Positions 1 through 8,905 of a DNA stretch of 64,000 bases are shown one piece after another (position 1 is the stretch's first letter; every line of letters starts with the position of its first letter). Location: NCBI RefSeq assembly GCF_029222705.1, contig NZ_JARGZF010000001.1, positions 1,050,437 through 1,114,436 on the forward strand. Direction: 5' to 3'. A program made the position numbers and the translations under genes. The notes below the pieces were generated by a model that saw only the letters and a list, made by a program, of their open reading frames with translations, made no database searches and was not told the origin of the DNA. This DNA comes from Knoellia sp. p5-6-4 (GTDB lineage Bacteria > Actinomycetota > Actinomycetes > Actinomycetales > Dermatophilaceae).

Positions 1-2
1 CC

Positions 3-611
3 GTGCCGCCGAAGGCCGAGGGCGTCGACGGCACACCCGTCATCACCTCGGTCGGCCGGCTCGTCGAGAAGAAGGGCTTCGAAGACCTGATGCGCGCCCT
101 CGCGCTCCTGCGCGACCGTGGGGTCGACTTCGGCTTCCGGCTCTACGGCGAGGGGCCGCTGCACGACCGGTTGGTGGCCCTGCGCGACGAGCTGGGCCTG
201 CGCTCGCGCGTGGAGCTCATGGGCGCGCGAGACAGTGACGAGGTGGTCGCGGCCCTGGCGTCCACCGACGTGTTCACCCTCGCTCCCCGGGTCACCGACG
301 ACGGTGACCGCGACGGCATCCCCAACGTGCTGGTCGAGGCCATGGCGTGCGGGCTTCCGGTGGTGACGACGGCCGTCGGCGGGATCCCCGAGCTGGTGCA
401 CGACCAGCACAACGGCCTGGTCGTCGAGCCCGGAAACGTTGCGGCAGTGGCCGACTCGCTCCACCAGGTCCTGAAGGACCCCCGGCTCCGGCAACGTCTC
501 GGCACCGCCGCCAGGGCATCGGTCGTGGCGGGCTACGACGTGGACGACGCGGCCCGCCGGCTCCACGCGCTCTTCACCCCCGGCGTGGAGAAGGTGGAGG
601 TGCCCGCGTGA
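3..611 (+). CDS. GT4 glycosyltransferase, C-terminal part (cut by window edge)
   Basis: This is the C-terminal half of a retaining GT-B glycosyltransferase of family GT4, which moves a sugar from a nucleotide sugar to an acceptor in the cytoplasm. The visible part begins near the second Rossmann domain: a SVGRLVEKKGF segment, a LYGEGP segment, then the donor-binding EAMACGLPVV stretch with the family E-x7-E pattern after DGIPNVLVEAM. The true start lies before the window. Its TGA overlaps the GTG of the next gene by 4 bases, so it belongs to the kinase/ABC-exporter operon and probably supplies a glycosyl step there. Acceptor and sugar cannot be read from the sequence. Confidence 0.9.
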   Translation: MPPKAEGVDGTPVITSVGRLVEKKGFEDLMRALALLRDRGVDFGFRLYGEGPLHDRLVALRDELGLRSRVELMGARDSDEVVAALASTDVFTLAPRVTDDGDRDGIPNVLVEAMACGLPVVTTAVGGIPELVHDQHNGLVVEPGNVAAVADSLHQVLKDPRLRQRLGTAARASVVAGYDVDDAARRLHALFTPGVEKVEVPA

Positions 612-1882
612 CCGCCCACCTCGAGAGCTCGCTGGCCGACCGCTTCGGCGAGGCCCTGTCGGCGCGGGTCATGGGGCCTCGCCTCGGGGCCGCGCTGGGC
701 ACCGGCACGGCACGGTGTCACGTCCTCGACGCCAAGCTCGAGCCAGGGGTCCGGGCGGTCGTGCTCTACGAGACGGCCGGACGGCTGGTGCGCGGCGACG
801 TGCTGCCGGCCGGGGGTTCGGGAGATGTGGTGGTCGATCCTGGAGTGCGCCTCTCGCCCTTCCCCCACGACCCCGACCTGCCCGGCCTGCCGCGGGTCAT
901 GGACCCGGCCGAGCTCGGCCCACTGCTGGCCGCGGCCCTGGTCGAGAGCGGGTCCGTCGAGCCCGACTCGGCGTGGGCGCGCCGGCCCGACCGGCTGCGC
1001 CTCGCCCTGCTGCGCTACCGCCCGGAGAAGCGCGCCACAGTCCTGGCCACGCACTCCGGCTCCCCGCTGGCCCTGGTCGCCAAGGCCTACCACCGCGACG
1101 ACAAAGCGGCGGCCGTCGTCGCCGAGGCGCCGAGCCCGAGGCGCGGCAGAGGCGGCGTGCTCGCGTTCGCGCGCACCGCGGCATACGTGCCCGAGCTGGC
1201 GCTCGTGGTGCAGGAGGTCGTGTCGGGCACCTCCCTGGACGCGCTCACCCGGTCCCGGCGCCCCGACACCGCGGCCGCCCGCACCGGGGTCGTCCGGGCT
1301 GCCGCCGCGCTCGCCGAGCTCCACCAGCAGGCGGTGGTGACCACGCGCCAGCGACCGGTGGACCGCGAGCTCTCGCGGTTCGGCGAGCGGGCGACCCGGG
1401 TGGGCACGGTCGACCGTGGCCTCGGCGAGGCCGCGGCCGCGCTCGCGCACCGGCTGGGCGCGACCCAGCGCCTCCTGCCACCACCGCGCATCGGACCGGT
1501 CCACGGCGACTGCAAACCGAGCCAGTTCCTGCTCGGGCGCACCCGCGTGTGCGTGCTCGACCTCGACCACGTCGGCGTCTCCGACCAGGCCGGTGACGTG
1601 GGGACGTTCCTGGCGTCGCTGCGCCAGCAGGGCATCCGGCGACGGCTCGCGAACCGGGGGCCGGCCGACGACGGCCTCGACACCCTGGCCGCAGCATTCC
1701 TCGACGGCTACCTGCGCGCACGCGGAGACGTCGGCGACCTGCCGCGCATCCACTGGCACGTCGCCGTCGCCCTGGAGCGCAAGGCACTTCGCGCCTTCGC
1801 GCGGGCTCCCCGCTCCCCGGTGGCCGCGGCACTCATCCAGGAGGCACAACGGTGCCTCGACGACCTCAGGGAGGCAGCGTGA
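608..1882 (+). CDS. APH/choline-kinase-fold phosphotransferase
   Basis: A 424-residue cytoplasmic protein of the aminoglycoside phosphotransferase/choline kinase superfamily. The catalytic loop HGDCKPSQ is near residues 299-306 and the metal-binding VLDLDH about 13 residues later. The first ~180 residues are poorly typical and may be a substrate-specific N-lobe. The GTG start at 608 was chosen because GTGA overlaps the preceding stop; the reading frame stays open further upstream, but there it would run over the glycosyltransferase. The TGA overlaps the next GTG. The small-molecule substrate is unknown. It is not evidence of aminoglycoside resistance, because the family is broad and it sits in an operon with related kinase domains. 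Confidence 0.85.
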   Translation: MTAHLESSLADRFGEALSARVMGPRLGAALGTGTARCHVLDAKLEPGVRAVVLYETAGRLVRGDVLPAGGSGDVVVDPGVRLSPFPHDPDLPGLPRVMDPAELGPLLAAALVESGSVEPDSAWARRPDRLRLALLRYRPEKRATVLATHSGSPLALVAKAYHRDDKAAAVVAEAPSPRRGRGGVLAFARTAAYVPELALVVQEVVSGTSLDALTRSRRPDTAAARTGVVRAAAALAELHQQAVVTTRQRPVDRELSRFGERATRVGTVDRGLGEAAAALAHRLGATQRLLPPPRIGPVHGDCKPSQFLLGRTRVCVLDLDHVGVSDQAGDVGTFLASLRQQGIRRRLANRGPADDGLDTLAAAFLDGYLRARGDVGDLPRIHWHVAVALERKALRAFARAPRSPVAAALIQEAQRCLDDLREAA

Positions 1883-4800
1883 CCAGGCACAGGCACCAGG
1901 GGCAGCGGCGGCCGGCCGGTGACCTCCGCAGGACCGTCCGACTGTTCCGGCGGTTCATGGGCGGCCGGAAGGTGTACGTGCTCGGCGTCCTGTTCCTGAC
2001 CGTCGAGGCGGTCACCGCGGTGTTCGAACCGTGGCCGATCGCGTTCCTCATCGACTTCCTCCAGGGCACCCGCGAGAGCCTGCGCGACCTGGGCGCGCCG
2101 CAGGTGCTGGCCTCGGAGCGCTTCGAGACGATCCTGCTGCTGACCATCGCGATCATCGGGATCGCGACGGTGAACAGCGCGGCTGACTCCCTCACGGAGG
2201 TCTGCATGGCGCGCGGCGGCCGGTCGCTCGGCTACAGCATCCGCGTCGAGATGTACTCGCACCTGCAGAGGCTCCCGCTCGGCTACCACGACAAGAAGCG
2301 CACCGGTGACGTGCTCACCCGCGTCACCGGCGACGTGCTCGTGGTCGAGGACTTCGTCGTGAAGTCGGTCAGCAACATCCTCGGCAGCCTCATGGTGCTC
2401 GTCGGCAGCTTCGTCTTCCTGCTGTGGCAGTCGTGGACGGTCGCCCTCGTCGCGGTGATCGTCGTACCCGCCCTCGCACTGGTGTCGAACCACTACTCGC
2501 GCCGGATCAAGGTGGCGTCGAAGACCCAGCGGGACCGGGAGGGCGACCTCGCCTCCACGGCCCAGGAGATGCTGTCCTCGATCCGCCTCGTGCAAAGCTA
2601 CGGCCGCGGCACCGTCGACCTCGCGAAGTTCTCCGACCAGACCGGAAGCAGCATGCTGGCCTCCCTTAAGGCGGCCAACATCCAGGCCAAGTTCAGCTTC
2701 GTCATCGCCCTCGTCGAGGCCCTCTCCATCTCCGCCGTGGTGTGGCTCGGCGTGTGGCTGGTCGACCGCAGCGCCATCAGCATCGGCACCCTTGTGCTCT
2801 TCGTCCTGTTGCTGCAGAACATGTTCAAGCCGGCGCGCAAGATCGTGAGCGAGTGGTACAAGATCGGCAAGGTTTTCGCCAGCGTCGAGCGGATCGAGGA
2901 CCTGCTCGACCGGGAGGTGGTGGTCACCGACAGCCCGCACGCCCAGCCCGCGCCCCCTCTCGAGGGCCGGCTCACGTTCCAGCACGTCAGCTTCACCTAC
3001 CCCGCCGAGCACGAGGACGGCACGGCGGCCACCTCCCGGCCCCAGGTCCTGCGGGACATCGACTTCGACGTCTCCCCCGGCGAGGTCGTCGCGCTCGTCG
3101 GGTTCAGTGGAGCGGGCAAGAGCACGATCGCCCAGCTCGTCCCGCGGCTGTACGACCCCGACTCCGGCGCGGTGCTCGTCGACGGCATGGACGTGCGCGG
3201 GCTCACCCTCGCCTCGCTGCGCAGCCAGGTCAGCCTGGTGCTCCAGGAGACGGTGCTGCTCAGCGGCACCGTGGCCGAGAACATCGGCTACGGCATCGCC
3301 GACGCCACCCCTGAGGACATCGAGGCGGCGGCCCGGATGGCCAACGCGCACGACTTCATCATGGCCATGCCGGACGGCTACGACACGGTGCTCGGCGAGC
3401 GCGGCTCGACCCTTTCCGGCGGGCAGCGGCAGCGCCTGGCCATCGCGCGGGCCTTCATCCGGCGCGCGCCCATCCTCATCCTCGACGAGCCGACCACCGG
3501 CCTCGACGCCGAGTCGGCGCAGACCGTCGTGAGCGCGCTGCGCGAGCTGATGCGCGGCACCACGACGATCGTCATCTCGCACGATCCCGGCCTCGTGCAG
3601 GGCGCTGACCGGGTGCTCGTCATCTCCCGTGGCCGCATCGTGGAGTCCGGCACGCCGGAGGCCCTGATGCGCGGCCGTGGCCACTTCGCCGAGCTGTATG
3701 CCGTGGGCGCCGGAGCCGAGCTGGCCCCGCCGCCCGAGCCGGTGGCCGAGACCTCACCGGCGGTGCCCGTCAGCCCGAGGCTGCACGAGCACCTGCCCGG
3801 CCTGGTCCACGCCCTGGACCCCGCTCGCATGGCGGAGCGGATCGGCGAGTGCCTCCTCGACACGCGTCACTGGGTGCGCGGCGTCAGCGCCGGCACGTTC
3901 TGGCTGCGCGAGGACGGGAGCTGCACGCTGCGCTACGACGTGCGGGTCGTCACCCCGGAGGGTGCCGAGAGCGAGCACGTCGTCCTCGGACGGGTGCACC
4001 AGGACGAGGACTCGGCGCGGGCCTACCTCGAGCAACGGGTGCGGCCCCTGGCCGGCGGGCGGCGCGCGGCCGGACCGCCATGGCGAGCGCTGGCAGCCGT
4101 CGTGCCCGAGGCCGCGCTGGCGCTGCACGTCTTCCCTGTCGATCCCGACCTGCCGACGCTGCGGCAGGCCATGAGTCCCCGCACGGTGGCGCGGCTGGCC
4201 CACAGCCCGTTCAGCAGCGCCGAGCCGCCCCTGGTCGAGGTGGTGCACCACCCGCGTGAAGGAGCCTGCGTCCTGCGCTACACCCTGGCCGGGCAGGACG
4301 ACAGCGGGCCGCGACGCCTGTACGGCAAGGTGTATCCGGGGCTCGAGGGCGAGGCTGTGGACAGCTTCCTCCGTGCGCTCGGGCGCCAGCCGCGCGGCGC
4401 GAGGACCGGTGCCGGTCGTGGGGCAGGACGCGCGAGCGGCCGTGGGGCGGCCAGCCGTGCGAACGGCCGGCGCTTCCCGGAGCCGGTGATCTACGCACCG
4501 GGACTGCACCTGTTGGTGACCGAGGCCCTTCCCGGGGAGCCGGTCATCCCCAGGCTGCTGAGCTCGGTGCTGGCCACGCCGCTGGCCGCCGAGCTCGGGC
4601 AGGAGAGCGCCGAGCTGCACGCCGCGGTGCGGGCGGCCGGGGAGGCACTCGCGCTGATGCACGGGAGCGACCTCGCCACCGCGCCGGTCCACACGGCGGC
4701 CGACGAGAAGGACGGCCTGGTCCAGGGCCTGGAACTGGTGTCCCGGTTCTGGCCCGAGGCCGCCGACCGGGTGCGGGCGAGCAGCCCCGTGCTGCTCGAG

Positions 4801-5211
4801 CCACCTCCCGAGGCTCCCGACGTGGTGCTCTCGCACGGGGACTTCACCCCGTCGCAGGTGCTCCTCGACGGCAGGAACGCGGCCGTGGTGGACCTCGACA
4901 CCCTGTGCTGGGCCGACCCAGCCCTCGACCTCGGCCGCTTCATCGCCCACCTCGAGCTGCTCGCGGCGAAGCGTGGTGGCCGGTCCGGCCGCGCGCTCGC
5001 CCGCGAGCTCGCCCGCTCGTTCCTGGCCGGCTACGGCGGCGTGGGCAAGCGCACGTCGGCCGCAGCCTCGGCCTTCGAGCGGATCACCTTCTACCGCAGC
5101 GCAACCCTGTCCCGCAGCGCCCTGCGTGCCGCTCGCCAGCTCAAGGCCTACCGCCTCGACCTGGCCCTGTCCCTGCTCGAATCCCGTCCCACCAGGAGGG
5201 TGGACCAATGA
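1879..5211 (+). CDS. ABC exporter (TMD-NBD) fused to a C-terminal APH-like kinase domain
   Basis: An 1110-residue fusion. Residues ~25-330 are a six-helix type IV ABC exporter membrane domain. Residues ~365-610 are the ATPase: Walker A GFSGAGKS at 408-415, signature LSGGQ near 512, Walker B ILILDEP near 532-538 and an ISHD H-loop. After a Pro/Glu linker, residues ~640-1110 form a second enzyme with the kinase loop HGDFTPSQ at 986-993 and a DLD metal site near 1005. A Gly/Arg/Ala-rich low-complexity insert lies near residue 840. The GTG start overlaps the upstream TGA, and the TGA overlaps the next ATG. The half-transporter presumably homodimerises. Joining an exporter to a phosphotransferase is unusual and suggests phosphorylation coupled to export of a shared substrate, which is inference. 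Confidence 0.88.
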   Translation: MTRHRHQGQRRPAGDLRRTVRLFRRFMGGRKVYVLGVLFLTVEAVTAVFEPWPIAFLIDFLQGTRESLRDLGAPQVLASERFETILLLTIAIIGIATVNSAADSLTEVCMARGGRSLGYSIRVEMYSHLQRLPLGYHDKKRTGDVLTRVTGDVLVVEDFVVKSVSNILGSLMVLVGSFVFLLWQSWTVALVAVIVVPALALVSNHYSRRIKVASKTQRDREGDLASTAQEMLSSIRLVQSYGRGTVDLAKFSDQTGSSMLASLKAANIQAKFSFVIALVEALSISAVVWLGVWLVDRSAISIGTLVLFVLLLQNMFKPARKIVSEWYKIGKVFASVERIEDLLDREVVVTDSPHAQPAPPLEGRLTFQHVSFTYPAEHEDGTAATSRPQVLRDIDFDVSPGEVVALVGFSGAGKSTIAQLVPRLYDPDSGAVLVDGMDVRGLTLASLRSQVSLVLQETVLLSGTVAENIGYGIADATPEDIEAAARMANAHDFIMAMPDGYDTVLGERGSTLSGGQRQRLAIARAFIRRAPILILDEPTTGLDAESAQTVVSALRELMRGTTTIVISHDPGLVQGADRVLVISRGRIVESGTPEALMRGRGHFAELYAVGAGAELAPPPEPVAETSPAVPVSPRLHEHLPGLVHALDPARMAERIGECLLDTRHWVRGVSAGTFWLREDGSCTLRYDVRVVTPEGAESEHVVLGRVHQDEDSARAYLEQRVRPLAGGRRAAGPPWRALAAVVPEAALALHVFPVDPDLPTLRQAMSPRTVARLAHSPFSSAEPPLVEVVHHPREGACVLRYTLAGQDDSGPRRLYGKVYPGLEGEAVDSFLRALGRQPRGARTGAGRGAGRASGRGAASRANGRRFPEPVIYAPGLHLLVTEALPGEPVIPRLLSSVLATPLAAELGQESAELHAAVRAAGEALALMHGSDLATAPVHTAADEKDGLVQGLELVSRFWPEAADRVRASSPVLLEPPPEAPDVVLSHGDFTPSQVLLDGRNAAVVDLDTLCWADPALDLGRFIAHLELLAAKRGGRSGRALARELARSFLAGYGGVGKRTSAAASAFERITFYRSATLSRSALRAARQLKAYRLDLALSLLESRPTRRVDQ

Positions 5212-6653
5212 CGCTGATCTCCGACCGCAACCAGGTGAACGACGCCCTCGACTCCTTCGGGGTGCTGCCCGAGTGGCTCGCCGACGGTATGCGGCCCGAA
5301 CGGGTCGCCGGCAGCCTCCGGGACGCGGTGCCCGAGTTCCGTTCCGGCGCAGCCACTCTGGTCGAGTGCCAGCCCGAACGTCTGCGCGCGAAGGACGGTG
5401 AGTGGATCGCGCGCTACCGACTGCGCGTGGCCGGCCCGGACGGTGAGCGCGACGTCGTGCTCGTCGGCAACCTGGTCGCACCGTCGCAGCCGGCGCCACC
5501 CGGCGTGGCGCCGGGGGTGCAGGTAGTGGCGCTGGGCCAGGGGGCGTGGTCGGTCTGGCTTCCCGACCTGCGCCTGCACCTGCACCACGAGGAGACCGAC
5601 GTGGCCCTCCCGGCCCTGCCCCTGCTCACCGAGCCTGACGCGGTCGCGGCGTTGCTCGAGCCCGTCGTGAGGCAGGCGGGCCACCCGGAGGCCACCATCA
5701 CCTCCTGCGACCCGGTCGTGGTCCGCTACAAGCCCGGCAGCCGGTGCACCGTCGTGGTGGGCGTGGAGTATGCCGCCGCGCCGGGCCCGCGACCCCCCTC
5801 ACCGGTGGTGCTGAAGACCCACCAGGGCGACAAGGGCCAGACGGCGTGGGCGGCCATGACGGCCCTGTGGGAACGACCAGCGGCCTGGCGCGGGATCGTC
5901 GAGATGGCGCAGCCCCTGGCGTTCCTGCCCGAGGAGCGCATCCTGGTCCAGGGGCCCATCGGCGAGGAGCTCACGCTGAAGGAGCTGGCTCGCCAGGCCT
6001 TCGCCGGCGGCGACCCGGAGCTGCTGGCACGGCTGCGCATCGAGCTGGCCCGGACGGGGCGCGCGCTCGCGGCACTCCACGGCTCGGGCGCGGCATACGG
6101 CCGCACGGCCACCCTCGAGGACGAGGTCGCCGAGATCCGCGAGGTGCTCGACCGGCTGGGGCTGACCATCCCGGAGATCGAGGGCGCGGCCGAGCCGCTG
6201 CTGAGCCGGCTGGAGGAGGTGGCCCAGCGGCACCCGGCCGACCCGGTCGTGCCGGCGCACCACGACTTCCGGCCCGCCCAGGTGCTGCTCAACCACGGCC
6301 GCATCGGGTTCATCGACTTCGACGGCGCCTCGATGGCCGAACCCGCCCTCGACCTGGGCCGGTTCATGGCCAAGCTGCGCGACATCGGCATCAGCTCGCT
6401 GCTCTACACCGGCCAGCCCCTCGCGGGCGCACCGCTCGGCGAGCACCTCGCCCTCATGGACAGCCTGTGCGAGGAGTTCCTCTCCGCCTACGAGCGGCAC
6501 GCCACGGTCTCCCGCGAGCGCGTGCTCCTCTGGGAGACCTGTGATCTCCTGACCGGCCTGCTCCATGCCTGGACCAAGGTGCGCCTCCTGCGGGTGGAGC
6601 CACGGCTGGCTGTGCTCCAGCACCACCTGGGCAGCAGCGGGCTCGCGTCCTGA
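5208..6653 (+). CDS. APH-like phosphotransferase, third kinase-fold protein of the operon
   Basis: A 481-residue protein of the APH/choline kinase superfamily. The catalytic loop reads HHDFRPAQ at 351-358, with His in place of the usual Gly before the catalytic Asp, followed by IGFIDFDG with the metal-binding Asp near 370 and the ALDLGRF segment that the exporter fusion also carries. The ATG overlaps the upstream stop (ATGA), with a GGAGGG ribosome-binding site at about 5195. It resembles the C-terminal half of the exporter fusion more than the first kinase, so the two probably arose by duplication. It is the last gene of the operon; about 75 bases separate it from the next gene. Confidence 0.85.
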   Translation: MTLISDRNQVNDALDSFGVLPEWLADGMRPERVAGSLRDAVPEFRSGAATLVECQPERLRAKDGEWIARYRLRVAGPDGERDVVLVGNLVAPSQPAPPGVAPGVQVVALGQGAWSVWLPDLRLHLHHEETDVALPALPLLTEPDAVAALLEPVVRQAGHPEATITSCDPVVVRYKPGSRCTVVVGVEYAAAPGPRPPSPVVLKTHQGDKGQTAWAAMTALWERPAAWRGIVEMAQPLAFLPEERILVQGPIGEELTLKELARQAFAGGDPELLARLRIELARTGRALAALHGSGAAYGRTATLEDEVAEIREVLDRLGLTIPEIEGAAEPLLSRLEEVAQRHPADPVVPAHHDFRPAQVLLNHGRIGFIDFDGASMAEPALDLGRFMAKLRDIGISSLLYTGQPLAGAPLGEHLALMDSLCEEFLSAYERHATVSRERVLLWETCDLLTGLLHAWTKVRLLRVEPRLAVLQHHLGSSGLAS

Positions 6654-6728
6654 CGGACGGCGAGGCATGGTGGTGACGTGCCTCGCCCTGGCACCCGACC
6701 GGCTGGACCACCGAGAGGAGCAGTGACC

Positions 6729-7148
6729 ATGGCTTCGCGCCTGAACCCCTACATCAGCTTCAAGGACGACGCCCGGGAGGCGATGGAGTTCTACCGGGGC
6801 GTCTTCGGCGGAACGCTGTCGATGAACACGTTCGGTGAGTTCGGCGCCGTGGACAGCCCCGACGCCGACAAGATCATGCACGCCATGCTCGAGACCGACT
6901 CGGGCTTCACGCTCATGGCCGCCGACACCCCTGAGGGAATGGCGTACACGCCGGGACAGAGCATCTCGATCAGCCTGAGCGGTGACGACGAGCAGGAGCT
7001 GCGCGGCTACTGGGACAAGCTGTCCGACGGCGGCACGGTGACGACGCCGCTCGAGAGGCAGATGTGGGGCGACACGTTCGGGATGTGCACCGACCGCTTC
7101 GGCATCGCCTGGCTGGTCAACATCGCAGGTGGCGACGCCCGGGAGTGA
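6729..7148 (+). CDS. VOC-family (PhnB/glyoxalase-like) protein
   Basis: A 139-residue protein with the vicinal-oxygen-chelate fold, closest in pattern to PhnB-like proteins: NPYISFKDDAREAMEFY at the N-terminus, GTLSMNTFGEF, and a C-terminal WGDTFGMCTDRFGIAW. These small cytoplasmic proteins bind a metal and a small ligand, and the actual reaction is rarely known. The ATG at 6729 has an AGAGGAG ribosome-binding site about 8 bases before it. It stands alone between the exporter operon and a convergent gene. Confidence 0.85.
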   Translation: MASRLNPYISFKDDAREAMEFYRGVFGGTLSMNTFGEFGAVDSPDADKIMHAMLETDSGFTLMAADTPEGMAYTPGQSISISLSGDDEQELRGYWDKLSDGGTVTTPLERQMWGDTFGMCTDRFGIAWLVNIAGGDARE

Positions 7149-7157
7149 CGGGCTCCC

Positions 7158-7715
7158 TCAGACCCGGGCGAGCACGGCCGCCAACGGCTCGGGCACGCGG
7201 CCGGGCTCCAATGCCTCGACCAGCAGCGCTGCGTAGCGCGCCTTGCGCCCGGACCGGGCCCCGAGGAAACGCCGGAGCACCGCCTCTCGCGCCCAGTCCC
7301 GCTGCGCGGGCATGCCCGCCAGGAGCCGCAGCGAGCGCCCTTCGCCGGCCGCCTCGATGACGCCCTCGACGGCATCGGCGCCAAGTGCCCTGATGAGCTC
7401 GTCCTCCAGATCCACCGAGCACTTGTAGAAGCCCAGACCGGACGGCACCCCAGCTTCGAGGGCTGCGCCGCCCAGGCCCGCCGCGGCCAGGCCGTGGAGG
7501 AGCTTCGCCTCGTCAGCGGCGTCGTAGATCCCCGCAAGGGGGATTCCGAGCCCGTGCGGCCCGTATCGCGTCGCGAAGGCGCGGGTGTTGGTGATCCCGC
7601 CCATCGCGACGACCTCGATGCCCTCGGCGGAGAGGTCCCGGCCGCCGCGCTCGGCCAAGGTGTGCAGCGCCACCCGGTCGCTGGCTCCCTCGACCAGCAC
7701 GACGGCGCGCAGCAT
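7158..7715 (-). CDS. Stand-alone TOPRIM-domain protein (OLD-nuclease-like)
   Basis: A 185-residue protein whose N-terminus, VVLVEGASDRVALHTLAERG, is the conserved glutamate strand of a TOPRIM fold as in OLD nucleases and RNase M5. A later VDLEDELIRALG segment may supply further acidic residues. There is no ATPase domain and no partner gene beside it, unlike typical OLD or Gabija proteins. I chose the ATG at 7715, spaced five bases from a GTGAGG ribosome-binding site; a GTG two codons upstream is also possible. The role is unknown, possibly nucleic-acid cleavage or ligation. Confidence 0.7.
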   Translation of the reverse strand: MLRAVVLVEGASDRVALHTLAERGGRDLSAEGIEVVAMGGITNTRAFATRYGPHGLGIPLAGIYDAADEAKLLHGLAAAGLGGAALEAGVPSGLGFYKCSVDLEDELIRALGADAVEGVIEAAGEGRSLRLLAGMPAQRDWAREAVLRRFLGARSGRKARYAALLVEALEPGRVPEPLAAVLARV

Positions 7716-7807
7716 GGACACCTCACCATTAGGTGCGTTGTCCGCGCGCCGGTCAACTGCGCACGCGTGCGGCGCGAGGGCAACGCCGAACCGAGAGGGC
7801 CGTTCTC

Positions 7808-8893
7808 TCAGACGTTGAAGCGGAACTCCACGACGTCGCCGTCGGCCATGACGTACTCCTTGCCCTCCATGCGGACCTTGCCGGCCGCCTTGGCGGCGTT
7901 CATGGAGCCGGCCTCGACCAGGTCGTCGAAGGAGACGATCTCGGCCTTGATGAAGCCGCGCTGGAAGTCGGTGTGGATCACACCCGCGGCCTGCGGGGCG
8001 GTCCAGCCCTTGCGGATCGTCCAGGCGCGCGACTCCTTTGGCCCTGCCGTCAGGTAGGTCTGCAGCCCGAGGGTGTGAAAACCCTTGTGCGCCAGCTGGT
8101 TCAGGCCCGGCTCGGAGACACCGACCGACTCCAGCAGCTCGCGCGCCTCCTCGTCGTCGAGCTCAGCGAGCTCGGACTCGAGCTTGGCGTTGAGGAAGAT
8201 CGCGTCGGCCGGGGCGACCATGGCCGACAGCTCCTTCTGCAGCCCCTCGTCGGTCAGCTGCTCCTCGTCGACGTTGAAGACGTAGAGGAACGGCTTGGTG
8301 GTGAGCAGGCCCAGCTCCCTCGCGAGGTCCATGTCGACCCCGGAAGCCGCGCCCGCGGCATACAGGGTCGTGCCCTCCTCGAGCACCTTCTGGGCGGCGA
8401 GCGCGGTGTCGAGCACCGCCTTGTCGGTCTTCTTGCCCTTGACCTCCTTCTCGAGGCGGGGCACCGCCTTCTCGAGGGTCTGGAGGTCGGCGAGGATCAG
8501 CTCGGTGTGGATGGTCTCGATGTCGTCCTTGGGCGAGACCTTGCCCTCGACGTGGTGCACGTCGTCGTCGTGGAACGCGCGCACCACCTGGCAGATGGCG
8601 TCGGCCTCACGGATGTTGGCGAGGAACTTGTTGCCCAGGCCCTCCCCCTCGGACGCGCCGCGCACGATGCCGGCGATGTCGACGAAGGACACGGTGGCCG
8701 GCAGCACGCGCTCGGAGCCGAAGATCTCGGCGAGCTTCGCGAGCCGCGTGTCGGGAAGCGGGACAACGCCGACGTTGGGCTCGATGGTCGCGAACGGGTA
8801 GTTCGCGGCGAGCACGTTGTTCTTGGTCAGCGCGTTGAAGAGCGTCGACTTGCCGACGTTCGGGAGACCGACGATTCCGATAGTGAGAGCCAC
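7808..8893 (-). CDS. ychF: Redox-regulated ribosome-binding ATPase YchF
   Basis: A 361-residue protein with the full YchF layout: an Obg-type G domain with P-loop GLPNVGKST at 8-16, a coiled-coil insertion around residues 130-200, and a C-terminal TGS domain ending in MADGDVVEFRFNV. YchF prefers ATP over GTP and binds ribosomes. The start is GTG. A TAGAAT -10-like box lies nine bases upstream, and its TAG is also the stop codon of the thioesterase gene, so the transcript would be leaderless or nearly so. Confidence 0.97.
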   Translation of the reverse strand: MALTIGIVGLPNVGKSTLFNALTKNNVLAANYPFATIEPNVGVVPLPDTRLAKLAEIFGSERVLPATVSFVDIAGIVRGASEGEGLGNKFLANIREADAICQVVRAFHDDDVHHVEGKVSPKDDIETIHTELILADLQTLEKAVPRLEKEVKGKKTDKAVLDTALAAQKVLEEGTTLYAAGAASGVDMDLARELGLLTTKPFLYVFNVDEEQLTDEGLQKELSAMVAPADAIFLNAKLESELAELDDEEARELLESVGVSEPGLNQLAHKGFHTLGLQTYLTAGPKESRAWTIRKGWTAPQAAGVIHTDFQRGFIKAEIVSFDDLVEAGSMNAAKAAGKVRMEGKEYVMADGDVVEFRFNV

Positions 8894-8905
8894 AAGGAGA
8901 GGATT

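Noticed and set aside
608..6653. Aminoglycoside-resistance cluster
   Set aside because: The APH/choline-kinase fold covers many substrates, and three kinase domains with an exporter and a glycosyltransferase look biosynthetic. Nothing in the sequence shows drug specificity.
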